From Candidatus Pelagibacter sp. IMCC9063 (GTDB lineage Bacteria > Pseudomonadota > Alphaproteobacteria > Pelagibacterales > Pelagibacteraceae): DNA of 64,000 nt. Below the pieces are notes generated by a model. That model was not told the origin of the DNA and searched no databases. It worked only from the letters and a program-made list of their open reading frames with translations. Position 1 is the stretch's first letter. The number at the start of each line of letters is the position of its first letter. The translations under genes and the position numbers were made by a program. The DNA is taken from NCBI RefSeq assembly GCF_000195085.1, contig NC_015380.1, positions 854,001 to 918,000 on the forward strand. The letters run 5' to 3'. This document shows positions 31,679 through 41,102 of this stretch, in pieces.

Positions 31679-34003
31679 ATGGTTTTAAATATAAAAAAAA
31701 ATGTAGAAAGTAAGATCCAGGAAGATTTATCTCCTACAAGAAATTTGACTGGAATACATTTGAAAATTGTAAGTGCGCTTGCAATTATTTGGTCTTTATT
31801 TCAGCTTTGGTATGCATCTCCGTTTCCATTCATGTTCGATTTTGGAATGTTTAAAGGTCTACCAGCAAGAGCTATACATTTGGGATTTGCCCTAACTTTA
31901 ACATTCTTAATTTATCCTTTTTCTAGAGGTAAAAAAATTTCTTTCTTTGATATTGTAATTAGCATTACAGCAGCTTTTTGCTGTTTATATATTTATTTTT
32001 TTTATGACCAATTAATTGCAAGAGGTGGAGTTCTTTTAAAAGTCGATATTGCAAGTTTTTCTATTCCATTGGAAATTATTATTGGTAGTACTGGAATTCT
32101 TATTTTGCTAGAAGCTACGAGAAGAGCCATCGGTACTCCTCTGGTTATTATTGCAGTATGTTTTTTATTATTTTCTTACTTTGGTAGATACGCACCAGAG
32201 ATTATTTCTCATGGAGGACTATCTCTTAAGCGCCTTGTTGGTTTTCAATGGTTTGATCAAGAAGCTATTTTTGGAATTCCTATCGGTGTTTCTGTAGATT
32301 TTATTTTTCTATTTGTTTTGTTTGGTGCTCTTTTGGAAACAGCTGGAGGAGGAAAATATTTTTTAGATTTAGCATTCTCAATGGTGGGAAGAATGAGAGG
32401 AGGGCCTGCAAAAGCTGCTATTCTTGGTTCTGGATTAACTGGACTAATTTCAGGCTCTTCAATTGCAAATACAGTAACTACGGGAACTTTTACTATTCCT
32501 ATTATGAAAAAATCTGGCTTTTCCAAAGAAAAAGCCGGAGCGATTGAGGTTTCTGCGTCAGTCAACGGTCAAATAATGCCTCCCGTTATGGGGGCTGCTG
32601 CTTTTGTAATGGCTAGTTTTATAGGAGTGACGTACTTTGAAATTGTGAAGCATGCATTTCTTCCAGCAATTATTTCATACTTAGCTTTATTTTACATTTC
32701 TCATTTAGAGGCATTGAAAATGAACTTAAAAGGAATGGAAGAAAGTGAAATTCCAAATTTGAAAAAAACTTTTTTAGACGGTTTGCATTTTCTAATTCCT
32801 ATTTTTGTTTTAATTTATATGTTGGTTTTTTTACGTTACACAGCGTCATATTCAATTTTTTTTGCAACCATCACTTTGATACTTGTGAATTTAGTTCAAA
32901 AGCTATTTAAAGAATCTGATTATTTATTTGCTTTAAAATCCTGGTTTAATCAAACAGTAGTTGGCTTTGAAAAGGGTGCTTTAAATATGGTTGGAGTGGG
33001 TATTGCCATTGCAACAGCCGGAATAATTGTTGGAGCAGTTGGCTCTACTGGCTTAAGTACTAATCTAATTATCGTCATAGAATCTATTGCCAAAGACAAC
33101 ATCGTGATCTTATTATTTTTAACTATAATCTTATGTTTATTGTTAGGTATGGGTTTACCAACTACTGCTAATTATGTAGTGGTAGCTTCATTGATGGCTG
33201 CAGTGCTAGTTGAGGTGGGGGCGGCTTCAGGATTTATTTTCCCATTAATTGCGGTTCATTTGTTTGTGTTTTATTTTGGTTTAATGGCGGATGTTACCCC
33301 TCCTGTTGGACTTGCCTCTTATGCTGCAGCAGCTATTTCGGGAGGAGATCCTTTGAGAACAGGAATGCAAGCATTTTGGTATAGTTTGAGAACTGCGATT
33401 CTTCCAATTGTTTTTTTGTTTAATCACGAGCTATTATTAATAGGTATTGAAAATATTTGGCATGGTTTATTAGTGATTGTAACTTCTTTGATTGGAATTT
33501 TAATTTTTACTTCAGCTACACAGGGCTGGTTTTTTAACAAACTTAGATGGTATGAAATTATTATCTTTTTGTTTATTTCTATTTCCTTTCTTGCGCCAGA
33601 GTTTATCTTAAATAGAGTATATCCAAAGTATAACTATTTTGATGTCTATCAGGCTCAAACAGTTCAGTTAGATTTTGACAAAGAGGTAAGATTTAAAGTC
33701 ACTAGAAATAGTGACTACGGTGAACGTTACAAGCTATTCTTAATTAAAGAAAACAGTTTTGAAAAGAAATATACCCTTCAAGATTTTGGATTAAATGTTG
33801 TAACAGACAAAAACAAACTAGTTATTGTAGATACAATTCAATGGAATGGTCTCGCCAAGAAAGCTGGATTTCAGCAGGGAGATATTATTAGCGAATTCAA
33901 GATAGAGAATACCAATAGGCCTGACAAAGACTGGATTTATCCATTTGCATTAATTCTTCTGGGATTGTTTGGTTTTTCTAATTACAAAAGAGAGAAAAAT
34001 TAA
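31679..34003 (+). CDS. TRAP transporter fused permease, 4TM/12TM (DctQM type)
   Basis: This 774-aa inner-membrane protein is the fused small and large permease typical of TAXI-TRAP systems. The large-subunit signatures are visible: GGPAKAAILGSGLTGLISGS, NTVTTGTFTIPIM, SVNGQIMPPVMGAAAFVM and GMGLPTTANYVV, then DVTPPVGLASYAAAAI. A C-terminal domain of about 130 residues with a PDZ-like segment (NGLAKKAGFQQGDIISEF) is followed by one last helix. It imports an organic acid with a sodium gradient together with the receptor encoded upstream. Its last four bases overlap the convergent sufE stop. Confidence 0.92.
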   Translation: MVLNIKKNVESKIQEDLSPTRNLTGIHLKIVSALAIIWSLFQLWYASPFPFMFDFGMFKGLPARAIHLGFALTLTFLIYPFSRGKKISFFDIVISITAAFCCLYIYFFYDQLIARGGVLLKVDIASFSIPLEIIIGSTGILILLEATRRAIGTPLVIIAVCFLLFSYFGRYAPEIISHGGLSLKRLVGFQWFDQEAIFGIPIGVSVDFIFLFVLFGALLETAGGGKYFLDLAFSMVGRMRGGPAKAAILGSGLTGLISGSSIANTVTTGTFTIPIMKKSGFSKEKAGAIEVSASVNGQIMPPVMGAAAFVMASFIGVTYFEIVKHAFLPAIISYLALFYISHLEALKMNLKGMEESEIPNLKKTFLDGLHFLIPIFVLIYMLVFLRYTASYSIFFATITLILVNLVQKLFKESDYLFALKSWFNQTVVGFEKGALNMVGVGIAIATAGIIVGAVGSTGLSTNLIIVIESIAKDNIVILLFLTIILCLLLGMGLPTTANYVVVASLMAAVLVEVGAASGFIFPLIAVHLFVFYFGLMADVTPPVGLASYAAAAISGGDPLRTGMQAFWYSLRTAILPIVFLFNHELLLIGIENIWHGLLVIVTSLIGILIFTSATQGWFFNKLRWYEIIIFLFISISFLAPEFILNRVYPKYNYFDVYQAQTVQLDFDKEVRFKVTRNSDYGERYKLFLIKENSFEKKYTLQDFGLNVVTDKNKLVIVDTIQWNGLAKKAGFQQGDIISEFKIENTNRPDKDWIYPFALILLGLFGFSNYKREKN

Positions 34004-34410
34004 GCTAAATTTTTTTTTGCAATTGATATAAGAGTATCAATTAAGTTAGAAAGACCACTTTGTCGTTGAGCTGTAAGCAATTCTAAAATTCCAAGATTTT
34101 TAAAATCATTTTTACTTAGTTTTGAAATCTCTGCGATTTGCTCATTGTTTAGTAGGTCAATAACAAGTTTTGCGGTACCTTTTGTAATGAATGCATCGGC
34201 ATCAAATCTATAGACCATTGTATCGTTAGATTGTTTCGAGCCAACAACCCAAAGATTAGAAGCACATCCAGCAATTTTATTATCATGGATTTTGTATTGA
34301 TTGTCTAATTCAGCGGCATCGTTTGCTATATCAATTAAGTATTGCAAACGATCGGTTCCCTCCAGAACAGAAATTTCCATACCTTTAGCTTTAATTTTTT
34401 CAATAATCAT
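34000..34410 (-). CDS. sufE: SufE-like sulfur acceptor protein
   Basis: This 136-aa protein has the SufE fold marks: the reactive Cys49 in NKIAGCASNLWVVG, FDADAFITKGTAKLVIDLL near 69-87 and an ELLTAQRQSGLSNLI helix near 109-123. SufE takes persulfide sulfur from the SufS cysteine desulfurase for Fe-S cluster assembly. It overlaps the SufU-like gene by 11 bases and ends a four-gene minus operon. The sufBCDS genes are not in this window. Confidence 0.88.
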   Translation of the reverse strand: MIIEKIKAKGMEISVLEGTDRLQYLIDIANDAAELDNQYKIHDNKIAGCASNLWVVGSKQSNDTMVYRFDADAFITKGTAKLVIDLLNNEQIAEISKLSKNDFKNLGILELLTAQRQSGLSNLIDTLISIAKKNLA

Positions 34411-34804
34411 TTGTAATAGTCGTAGTTAATATCGCATCAATGGGTAAAACAATACAGTTTTTACGATTTCTATTGTTAATATTTAAAAGCGACTTGAAAT
34501 CCATAATCTCAAAAGTTTGTTTCGTATCAATTTGGTTAAAAAAGTTCATAATTTGTATTTTAAACAAGCCTAAGCTGTCCCAATTGAGCTTATTTATATT
34601 TTTGGAAAGTAATGAGGCCGATGCTTGGCAATAGATGCATACCTCACCTTCATACCTAAAATTACTTATTTGCTTATTCTTTAGATCGAATTCTATTTTA
34701 ATCTCATCGCCGCAATTTTTATTTTTTAATATATTTTTAAATTGCGCATGTCCTTTCAAGCCAAAAGATTTTGTGTTGGCAGCAAGTTTAATTAACTCCT
34801 CCAT
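34400..34804 (-). CDS. SufU/IscU-like iron-sulfur scaffold (NifU N-terminal family)
   Basis: This 134-aa protein retains the NifU_N pattern: CGD at 31-33, EVCIYCQASASLL with Cys56 and Cys59 near 54-66, and RKNCIVLPIDA with Cys117. These Cys and Asp33 are candidate cluster or zinc ligands. It may hand sulfur or clusters with the adjacent SufE. The usual G.GC.I motif is changed to EGEVCIYC, so a divergent role is possible. It shares an operon with sufE and a zinc-ribbon gene. Confidence 0.75.
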   Translation of the reverse strand: MEELIKLAANTKSFGLKGHAQFKNILKNKNCGDEIKIEFDLKNKQISNFRYEGEVCIYCQASASLLSKNINKLNWDSLGLFKIQIMNFFNQIDTKQTFEIMDFKSLLNINNRNRKNCIVLPIDAILTTTITNDY

Positions 34805-34813
34805 AAATACATA

Positions 34814-35159
34814 TTACTTTAGATAAGGGCCTATGTTTAAAATTAATACTTCTTTAACAAGATAATAAAACTGACCTATATTTATAATTAATTGTTCCTT
34901 TGCTAAATAATATGTCTGAAATGAAGGTATATTAGTAATAATAAAAATTTGGAAGTAATCGAGGGCTATAATTGATAAACCAAAAAAAATTACGAAAAGA
35001 AATAATACTCGAGAAAATAAGAAATTTTTAGAGTTTGATTTGTTTCCATGTATCCATTTTAAATTACAAATACCACATTGAACTTCTCTATTGCCAGTTC
35101 CAAGTTCTGATTTTTTTTACATCAAACTGATATTTACCACACTTACAATTTATGATCAT
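34814..35159 (-). CDS. MJ0042-type zinc-ribbon membrane protein, frameshifted
   Basis: Two minus-strand frames join into a 114-aa protein when one A is removed from an A8 run (plus-strand T run at 35111-35118). The N-terminal piece MIINCKCGKYQFDVKK and the next piece LGTGNREVQCGICNLKWIH form the zinc ribbon CxCG...CxxC seen at the N-terminus of many alphaproteobacterial proteins. A membrane helix (VLFLFVIFFGLSIIAL) and a short tail follow. The ATG overlaps the upstream stop (ATGA). Without correction the frame stops after 23 codons. Confidence 0.7.
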
Positions 35160-35554
35160 TTGTTAGCCCCTGGCGGCATCATAGTAATGATTTTGATTTT
35201 AGAGTTATGTAATTTGTTTAAAAATAATGATTTTGTATTAGTAGGTTTGTATTTAATTATTCTTGTTAATAAAAGAGATTTTTCAAAAGATGTTTCTTTC
35301 TTTTTCTGAATAATATTGTTTTTTTTGACTTTTGTATTTTTTCTTAGTTCAGTTTTGGAGACTACGCTCTTAATTGCAGTTTTTTCTTTTGGTTGATTGT
35401 TTATCTCAATAGCAGCTTCATTGTTTTGAATACTATCTACAGCTTTTAAAATCTTTTCTGTGGTTAGTTTCTTTGCTTTTTGATTATTTGAAATAGGATT
35501 GATATCATGAACGGCATCTAAAATTTCATTTATTGAAAATTTTTTATTCATCAA
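35156..35554 (-). CDS. unknown basic protein, first gene of the sufE operon
   Basis: This 132-aa protein has two short related helices, SINEILDAVHDI (7-18) and TEKILKAVDSI (31-41), followed by a long Lys-rich, probably disordered region and a C-terminal basic helix. It has no signal peptide or membrane segment. Its stop overlaps the zinc-ribbon start (ATGA), so it is translationally coupled. The function is unknown. Confidence 0.5.
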   Translation of the reverse strand: MMNKKFSINEILDAVHDINPISNNQKAKKLTTEKILKAVDSIQNNEAAIEINNQPKEKTAIKSVVSKTELRKNTKVKKNNIIQKKKETSFEKSLLLTRIIKYKPTNTKSLFLNKLHNSKIKIITMMPPGANK

Positions 35555-35621
35555 ATTTTTATATCATATTTTTAAAATAAATATAATTTTAAGAATACAA
35601 CTTATAAACAGATATTTAAGC

Positions 35622-36506
35622 ATGAGAAACTTTCTTTTATTTTTATCCACCTTAACCTGTTGGGCACCTACCTGGTATCTTATAAAATTTCAGTTTGGAA
35701 TTGTTGATCCTATTGTGTCTGTATTTTATCGCTTTTTTTTAGCTGGTTTAATTCTATTTGTTATTTTACTTATCGCAAAAAAAAATATGATCTTTAGAAT
35801 AAGAGACCATGCTCGCTTTGCAGCTCTTGGAGTAGCATTGTTTTCTTTAAACTATATATTTTTTTATTCTGCCAATACTTATTTAATAAGTGGAATAGTT
35901 ACTGTAGCTTTCTCTTCAATTTTGATTATGAATATTTTAGGGGAGAGAATCTATTTTGGAGTTATCTCATCAAAGAAAACTTGGTTAGCTGCTGGGCTTG
36001 GAATTTTAGGAATCTTTATTATTTTTCAAAAAGAGATTCTGGCATTTGAATCTAGCAACAATATGCACCTAGGAATTGCTTTTTCTTTTATAGCAACTTT
36101 TTGGGCTTCTACTGGCAACCTACTGCATCAGAGTAATTTTAAAAACAAGATCCCTTTTTTTCCATCCTTGTCTTATGGAATGATTTATGGCTCTTTGTTT
36201 TCGCTTATGATCGCAAAATATCGTGGAGCTGAACTGATTTTTGACTTTTCTGCTTCGTATGTTTTTTCCTTTTTATATTTGGTGATATTTGGATCTGTTA
36301 TTGCTTTTTATTTATATTTAAACTTATTAGAACGGATCGGATCGGCTAGAGCGGGCTACATAGGTGTAGTTATGCCAATAGTGGCCCTTTCTATCTCAAC
36401 AGTTTTTGAAGGTTTGCAGTGGACTGAAAACTTAATCTATGGACTTCCTATTTTGATTGTTGGATGCGTGTTGATTCTTGATCAAAAATCCAAATCAGAA
36501 CTATAG
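35622..36506 (+). CDS. EamA/DMT-family transporter
   Basis: This 294-aa protein has ten predicted helices in two repeats of five, as in EamA drug/metabolite transporters. Family marks are TWYLIKFQFGIVDPIVSVFYRF at the N-terminus, and RIGSARAGYIGVVMPIVAL with EGLQWTENLIYGLPILIVGCVL in the second half. Such proteins usually export amino acids or related solutes; the substrate cannot be read from sequence. It is divergent from the sufE operon by 67 bases. Confidence 0.88.
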   Translation: MRNFLLFLSTLTCWAPTWYLIKFQFGIVDPIVSVFYRFFLAGLILFVILLIAKKNMIFRIRDHARFAALGVALFSLNYIFFYSANTYLISGIVTVAFSSILIMNILGERIYFGVISSKKTWLAAGLGILGIFIIFQKEILAFESSNNMHLGIAFSFIATFWASTGNLLHQSNFKNKIPFFPSLSYGMIYGSLFSLMIAKYRGAELIFDFSASYVFSFLYLVIFGSVIAFYLYLNLLERIGSARAGYIGVVMPIVALSISTVFEGLQWTENLIYGLPILIVGCVLILDQKSKSEL

Positions 36507-36563
36507 AAGAGACGTCTTTTTTATTGTCATCAATTCATTAATTATGTAAAAACTTGCCATCAT

Positions 36564-36639
36564 GCCCCCTTAGCTCATTTGGTAGAGCAATTGATTTGTA
36601 ATCAATAGGTGATCTGTTCGAATCAGATAGGGGGCACCA
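36564..36639 (+). tRNA. tRNA-Thr (TGT)
   Basis: Acceptor stem GCCCCCT / AGGGGGC, discriminator A and an encoded CCA (36637-36639). The anticodon stem TTGAT / ATCAA encloses the TGT anticodon, and the T loop reads GTTCGAATC. The cloverleaf is complete with a D-loop GGTAGAGC. Confidence 0.97.
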
Positions 36640-36734
36640 CTTTCTTTAGATAGCTAATTAAATAATAAAAACTTTGTTAATAAGTTATTTGCTATTTTGG
36701 CAAAAATAAATCACTCTTAACAAAAAGTTAATTT

Positions 36735-37757
36735 ATGAATAAAATTTTAATATTAGGCTTTGGTGTAGCTAGCACTGCTTACATATCGCTTTTAGATCAT
36801 AATAAAAAAAAAGTGTCCGTATTAGGTACACCATTTGATCTTAAAAAAATCTCTAGCTTAAATGCATCTCACATTAAAAAAGATAAAAAATCTGGATTGG
36901 TTTTTTCAAATAATGTTAAATTTTACAATAACATAGAAGAGATTATCAAATCTAAATATTCCTTAGTTGTTGTTGGAGTTAACTCGAATGGAATTTTATG
37001 GGCTTCCAAGCAACTTCGTTTGCTGAAACCAGGCTGTCCTATTTTAATTTTAACGAAAGGCTTGTTTAAATCAAAAAATAAAATTTATAAACTTTCAGAT
37101 TTTTTTAAGCAAAAAAATAAATTAACTAAAATAGTTTATGCAGCTGGCCCATGCCTTGCTGGTGAGCTGATAAACAAAACACACACAAGAACTGTATTGG
37201 CTAGCAATTCTATCATTAACGCAAAGTACGTTAAAAAAATATTGCAAAATGACTATTATCATCCAGATATTACTGCAGACATAGCTGGTGCAGAAATTTG
37301 CTCTGCGACCAAAAATATTTATGCAACAATCATAGGCTCTTCTGTTGGGCAGTCGAATAAATATTTGTCTAAAAAAGATAAGGAAAAAAATTATTTTAAT
37401 GCTGCTTCTGCATTGTTTGAACAGTCTATTCGCGAAATGAATATTATAGTTACAAAATTTAAGGGACAAACGTCAACTGTATTAGGTCCTGCTGGAACTG
37501 GTGATCTTTACGTGAGTGCTTTAGGAGGAAGAAATAGCAAAATGGGTTCTTTTTTAGGTAATGGTTTTTTGTATAAAAACATCATTAAATCACAAATGAA
37601 AAATATTACAGTGGAAGGTGCTGAGCTGATGCTTGATGTTGGTTCCTTGTTATTAAAGACAGTTGGGAAAAAGAATCTGCCTCTAGCAAGCCTTTTGTTG
37701 AGCTCTCTTAAAAACAATAAAAAATTAAAGATAGATTGGAAAAAATTTTCAAATTAG
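36735..37757 (+). CDS. gpsA: NAD(P)-dependent glycerol-3-phosphate dehydrogenase-like protein
   Basis: This 340-aa protein has an N-terminal Rossmann motif (ILGFGVAST, 6-14) and the GpsA C-terminal marks: AAGPCLAGEL, AEICSATKNIYATIIG with the candidate catalytic Lys, and GPAGTGDLYVSALGGRNSKMG. GpsA reduces dihydroxyacetone phosphate to sn-glycerol 3-phosphate for phospholipid synthesis. It is divergent from standard GpsA at several motif positions (GPCLA instead of GPSFA), so a related dehydrogenase is possible. Confidence 0.8.
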   Translation: MNKILILGFGVASTAYISLLDHNKKKVSVLGTPFDLKKISSLNASHIKKDKKSGLVFSNNVKFYNNIEEIIKSKYSLVVVGVNSNGILWASKQLRLLKPGCPILILTKGLFKSKNKIYKLSDFFKQKNKLTKIVYAAGPCLAGELINKTHTRTVLASNSIINAKYVKKILQNDYYHPDITADIAGAEICSATKNIYATIIGSSVGQSNKYLSKKDKEKNYFNAASALFEQSIREMNIIVTKFKGQTSTVLGPAGTGDLYVSALGGRNSKMGSFLGNGFLYKNIIKSQMKNITVEGAELMLDVGSLLLKTVGKKNLPLASLLLSSLKNNKKLKIDWKKFSN

Positions 37758-37839
37758 TTAATTTTTGCGACATTTTGTGTGGTTAATTAGCTCAATCCCT
37801 TATTTATTAGAATATAAATTAGGTGTATAGACAAGGCCT

Positions 37840-38208
37840 ATGGAAACTGAGTTTTTAAGAGATTATGCAACAATTTTGATTTTTTTATTCATCTCGATTG
37901 GCCTTGGCTTTGGGTTTATTTTTGTTAATTTTTTATTTTCACCAAGCAATCCTGACACGGAAAAGCTATCAGCTTATGAATGTGGTTTTGAGGCTTTCTC
38001 AGACTCTAGAATGAAATTTGATGTGCGATTTTATTTAGTAGCAATCCTATTTATTATCTTTGACCTTGAAGTAGCTTTTTTATTTCCTTGGGCTGTAACT
38101 TTGGGACAATTAGGACCCTTAGGTTTTTGGAGTATGATGATATTTTTAACAGTTCTTACGATTGGTTTTATTTATGAGTGGAAAAAAGGAGCGTTAGATT
38201 GGGAATAG
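37840..38208 (+). CDS. nuoA: NADH-quinone oxidoreductase subunit A
   Basis: This 122-aa protein is the first gene of the complex I operon. It has three membrane helices and the conserved loop [36 protein letters not shown]. NuoA helps form the junction between the membrane arm and the quinone site. AAGG lies before the ATG. An AT-rich promoter region with TATAAAT is present at 37760-37835. Confidence 0.97.
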   Translation: METEFLRDYATILIFLFISIGLGFGFIFVNFLFSPSNPDTEKLSAYECGFEAFSDSRMKFDVRFYLVAILFIIFDLEVAFLFPWAVTLGQLGPLGFWSMMIFLTVLTIGFIYEWKKGALDWE

Positions 38209-38726
38209 TACCTGCCGAAAAATTGAAAGACATTCCAAAAGAATTCAGAGAAGTAGCTGAAGAATTTACGGAAAAAGGATTTGTTACCATTGGTAGCGAT
38301 AGACTCATAAATTGGGCTAGAACTGGATCTTTGCACTGGATGACTTTTGGTCTTGCATGTTGTGCTGTTGAAATGATGCAAACCTCAATGCCGAGATATG
38401 ATCTAGAACGTTTTGGAGCTGCTCCAAGAGCCTCTCCTCGTCAGTCAGATGTCATGATTGTTGCTGGAACTTTAACAAATAAAATGGCTCCTGCTTTAAG
38501 AAAAGTTTATGATCAAATGCCAGAACCTAGATATGTAATTTCCATGGGTAGCTGTGCTAATGGCGGTGGTTATTATCACTATTCTTATTCGGTAGTAAGA
38601 GGTTGTGATAAAATTGTGCCCGTAGATATTTATGTTCCAGGTTGCCCACCTTCGGCGGAAGCATTGCTGTATGGTATTTTGCAACTTCAAAAAAAAATAA
38701 GAAGAGAAGGAAGTCTTCAACGCTAA
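38199..38726 (+). CDS. nuoB: NADH-quinone oxidoreductase subunit B
   Basis: This product is 175 aa from TTG 38199, which has an excellent AAGGAG seven bases upstream; a GTG at 38178 would add seven residues. NuoB carries cluster N2, the last iron-sulfur cluster before quinone. Ligand motifs are [19 protein letters not shown] and [11 protein letters not shown]. It overlaps nuoA by ten bases and nuoC by one (TAATG). Confidence 0.96.
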   Translation: MGIVPAEKLKDIPKEFREVAEEFTEKGFVTIGSDRLINWARTGSLHWMTFGLACCAVEMMQTSMPRYDLERFGAAPRASPRQSDVMIVAGTLTNKMAPALRKVYDQMPEPRYVISMGSCANGGGYYHYSYSVVRGCDKIVPVDIYVPGCPPSAEALLYGILQLQKKIRREGSLQR

Positions 38727-39334
38727 TGTCAGAAATTTATCAAAATTTAAAGAAATTAGTTTTAGAAAAAAAAGAACTAAAGCTTAAAGAGGTAGATTTG
38801 ACTCATGATAATCTTATTTTAAACTGTGATGTAGATAACATTATTCATAATATTGATATTCTAAAGAGATCTCCTGAATTTAAATTTCGTCAGTTAATAG
38901 ATATCTTAGGAGTAGATTATCCTCAACAAAGTAAAAGATTTGAAGTTATTTATTTGTTTTTAAGTCATGAAAATAATTTTAGAATTTCTTTAAAGATCAA
39001 GATTGGAGATGAAGAGATAGTCCCAACTCTTACAGATATTTTTCCATCAGCCAACTGGCAAGAGCGAGAAGTTTTTGACATGTATGGAATTCGATTTGCT
39101 GATCATCCTGATCTCAGAAGAATTTTGACTGACTATGAATTTGAAGGCTATCCATTAAGAAAAGATTTTCCTCTAACTGGATATAAAGAGGTCAGATATA
39201 GCGCAGAACATCAAAAAGTTATTTACGAACCAGTTAAGCTAGCTCAAGATTATAGAGATTTTAATTTTGAGAGTCCTTGGGAAGGGTCTGAATATATTAA
39301 AAAAGAACAAGACAAAGTGGAAGAAAAGAAATGA
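38726..39334 (+). CDS. nuoC: NADH-quinone oxidoreductase subunit C
   Basis: The ATG at 38726 (TAATG overlap) gives 202 aa. The frame is open further upstream but that part overlaps nuoB. It has the 30-kDa subunit signature: [22 protein letters not shown], then [25 protein letters not shown]. NuoC forms part of the hydrophilic arm with NuoD. It overlaps nuoD by four bases (ATGA). Confidence 0.95.
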   Translation: MSEIYQNLKKLVLEKKELKLKEVDLTHDNLILNCDVDNIIHNIDILKRSPEFKFRQLIDILGVDYPQQSKRFEVIYLFLSHENNFRISLKIKIGDEEIVPTLTDIFPSANWQEREVFDMYGIRFADHPDLRRILTDYEFEGYPLRKDFPLTGYKEVRYSAEHQKVIYEPVKLAQDYRDFNFESPWEGSEYIKKEQDKVEEKK

Positions 39335-40506
39335 GCAAACATACCAAAACAATGAATCTAAATTTTGGTCCACAACACCCTGCAGCACACGGTGTACTTC
39401 GTTTGATTCTTGAATTGGATGGAGAGGTTATTGAAAGAGCCGATCCTCATATTGGTTTATTACACAGAGGAACTGAAAAATTAATTGAACACAAAACATA
39501 CACCCAAGCTATTCCATATTTTGACAGATTGGATTATGTCGCTCCCATGAACCAAGAGCATGCATTTGCTATGGCAGTGGAAAAGCTTCTGAAAATTGAA
39601 GTGCCTATTCGAGCTCAGTATATCAGAGTAGTTTTTTGTGAGATCGGAAGAATTTTAAGCCATATTTTAAACATTACAACACAAGCATTAGATGTTGGTG
39701 CTTTAACACCTTCTTTGTGGGGTTTTGAAGAACGCGAAAAACTTATGGTATTTTATGAACGAGTGTCCGGTTCAAGATTACATGCCAACTACTTTAGACC
39801 TGGTGGTGTTCATATAGATCTGCCCACTGGTCTTGCGGATGATATTTATAAATTTTGCGAAACTTTTCCTGACGTAATTAATGATTTAGAAACTTTGCTT
39901 ACTGACAATAGGATTTTTAAACAAAGAAATGTAGATATAGGAATTGTCTCTAAGCAAGAAGCTTTGGATCATGGTTTTTCAGGAGTTATGCTAAGAGGAT
40001 CAGGAGTACCTTGGGACTTAAGAAAATCTAATCCTTATGAATGTTACAACGAATTTGATTTTAAAATTCCAGTAGGAAAAAATGGTGATTGTTACGATAG
40101 GTATCTTTGCCGGATAGAAGAAATGAAAGAAAGCATTTCTATTATGAAGCAAGCTCTGCAAAAAATGCCAGAGGGACCTGTAATGACAGCCAATACAAAG
40201 GTAGGACCTCCAAAACGTAAGGAAATGAAAATGAGTATGGAGGCACTAATCAATCACTTTAAATTATATACAGAAGGTTATCATGTACCTAAAGGAGAAG
40301 TGTATACTGCTGTTGAAGCTCCTAAAGGAGAGTTCGGTGTTTATTTAGTGTCTGATGGTTCCAACAAACCTTATCGCTGTAAAATTAAAGCACCTGGATT
40401 TACACACTTGCAAGCTATGAATTATATGATCAAAGGACACATGTTAGCGGATGTTCCGGCTGTATTAGGTTCTATGGACATTGTTTTTGGAGAGGTTGAC
40501 CGATGA
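39331..40506 (+). CDS. nuoD: NADH-quinone oxidoreductase subunit D
   Basis: This 391-aa protein is the 49-kDa subunit that forms the quinone pocket with NuoB. It starts [18 protein letters not shown], holding the conserved HPAAHG loop, and ends [22 protein letters not shown]. It is a separate gene from nuoC. The stop overlaps the nuoE start (ATGA). Confidence 0.97.
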   Translation: MSKHTKTMNLNFGPQHPAAHGVLRLILELDGEVIERADPHIGLLHRGTEKLIEHKTYTQAIPYFDRLDYVAPMNQEHAFAMAVEKLLKIEVPIRAQYIRVVFCEIGRILSHILNITTQALDVGALTPSLWGFEEREKLMVFYERVSGSRLHANYFRPGGVHIDLPTGLADDIYKFCETFPDVINDLETLLTDNRIFKQRNVDIGIVSKQEALDHGFSGVMLRGSGVPWDLRKSNPYECYNEFDFKIPVGKNGDCYDRYLCRIEEMKESISIMKQALQKMPEGPVMTANTKVGPPKRKEMKMSMEALINHFKLYTEGYHVPKGEVYTAVEAPKGEFGVYLVSDGSNKPYRCKIKAPGFTHLQAMNYMIKGHMLADVPAVLGSMDIVFGEVDR

Positions 40507-41102
40507 GTGGAAAGCACGTTGCTAAAGACCAGCCAAAATCATTTATTTTTTCTTCAGAAAATTTAAAAACAAAAGATATAATATTAAAAAAATATCCAGA
40601 AGTTAGAAAAAAAAGTGCTGTAATGCCTTTATTAAATTTAGCTCAAAAGCAAAACGATGGATGGATATCATTAGCAGCGGTTCAATATATTGCTGACTTG
40701 TTAGAAGTTCCTTACATAAAAGTTTATGAGGTTGCTACGTTTTACACTATGTACAATCTTGCCCCTGTAGGAAAATATTTTGTCCAAGTGTGTACTACAA
40801 CGCCCTGTGCAATAAGAGGCTCAGGAAAAATAGTAGAAGCTTGTAAGAAATATATTTCTAGTAACGAAGGACATCTAAGCGAAGATAAAAAAAGCTCATG
40901 GATTGAAGTGGAGTGTTTAGGCGCTTGTGTTAATGCACCTATGATACAAATTAACGAAGATTATTATGAGGATTTAGATGCCATTTCAGCAGAAAAGATT
41001 TTTAAAAGCTTTAAAGACGACAACTTGCCAAAATTAGGATCTCAAAAGGGAAGAAAAGGATCTGAACCGATTAAACAAAGATTAACTTTATTAAAAAATT
41101 AA
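40503..41102 (+). CDS. nuoE: NADH-quinone oxidoreductase subunit E
   Basis: This 199-aa protein is the 24-kDa thioredoxin-like subunit with a [2Fe-2S] cluster (N1a). Ligands lie in [12 protein letters not shown] and [14 protein letters not shown]. The helical N-terminal domain and the [16 protein letters not shown] segment are typical. The stop directly abuts nuoF. Confidence 0.96.
   Translation: MSGKHVAKDQPKSFIFSSENLKTKDIILKKYPEVRKKSAVMPLLNLAQKQNDGWISLAAVQYIADLLEVPYIKVYEVATFYTMYNLAPVGKYFVQVCTTTPCAIRGSGKIVEACKKYISSNEGHLSEDKKSSWIEVECLGACVNAPMIQINEDYYEDLDAISAEKIFKSFKDDNLPKLGSQKGRKGSEPIKQRLTLLKN

Noticed and set aside
34440-34826. Two plus-strand ORFs of about 64 codons
   Set aside because: They are antisense to the SufU-like gene, which has recognisable Cys motifs.
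35091-35309. 72-codon plus-strand ORF
   Set aside because: It is antisense to the zinc-ribbon gene and the first gene of the sufE operon.
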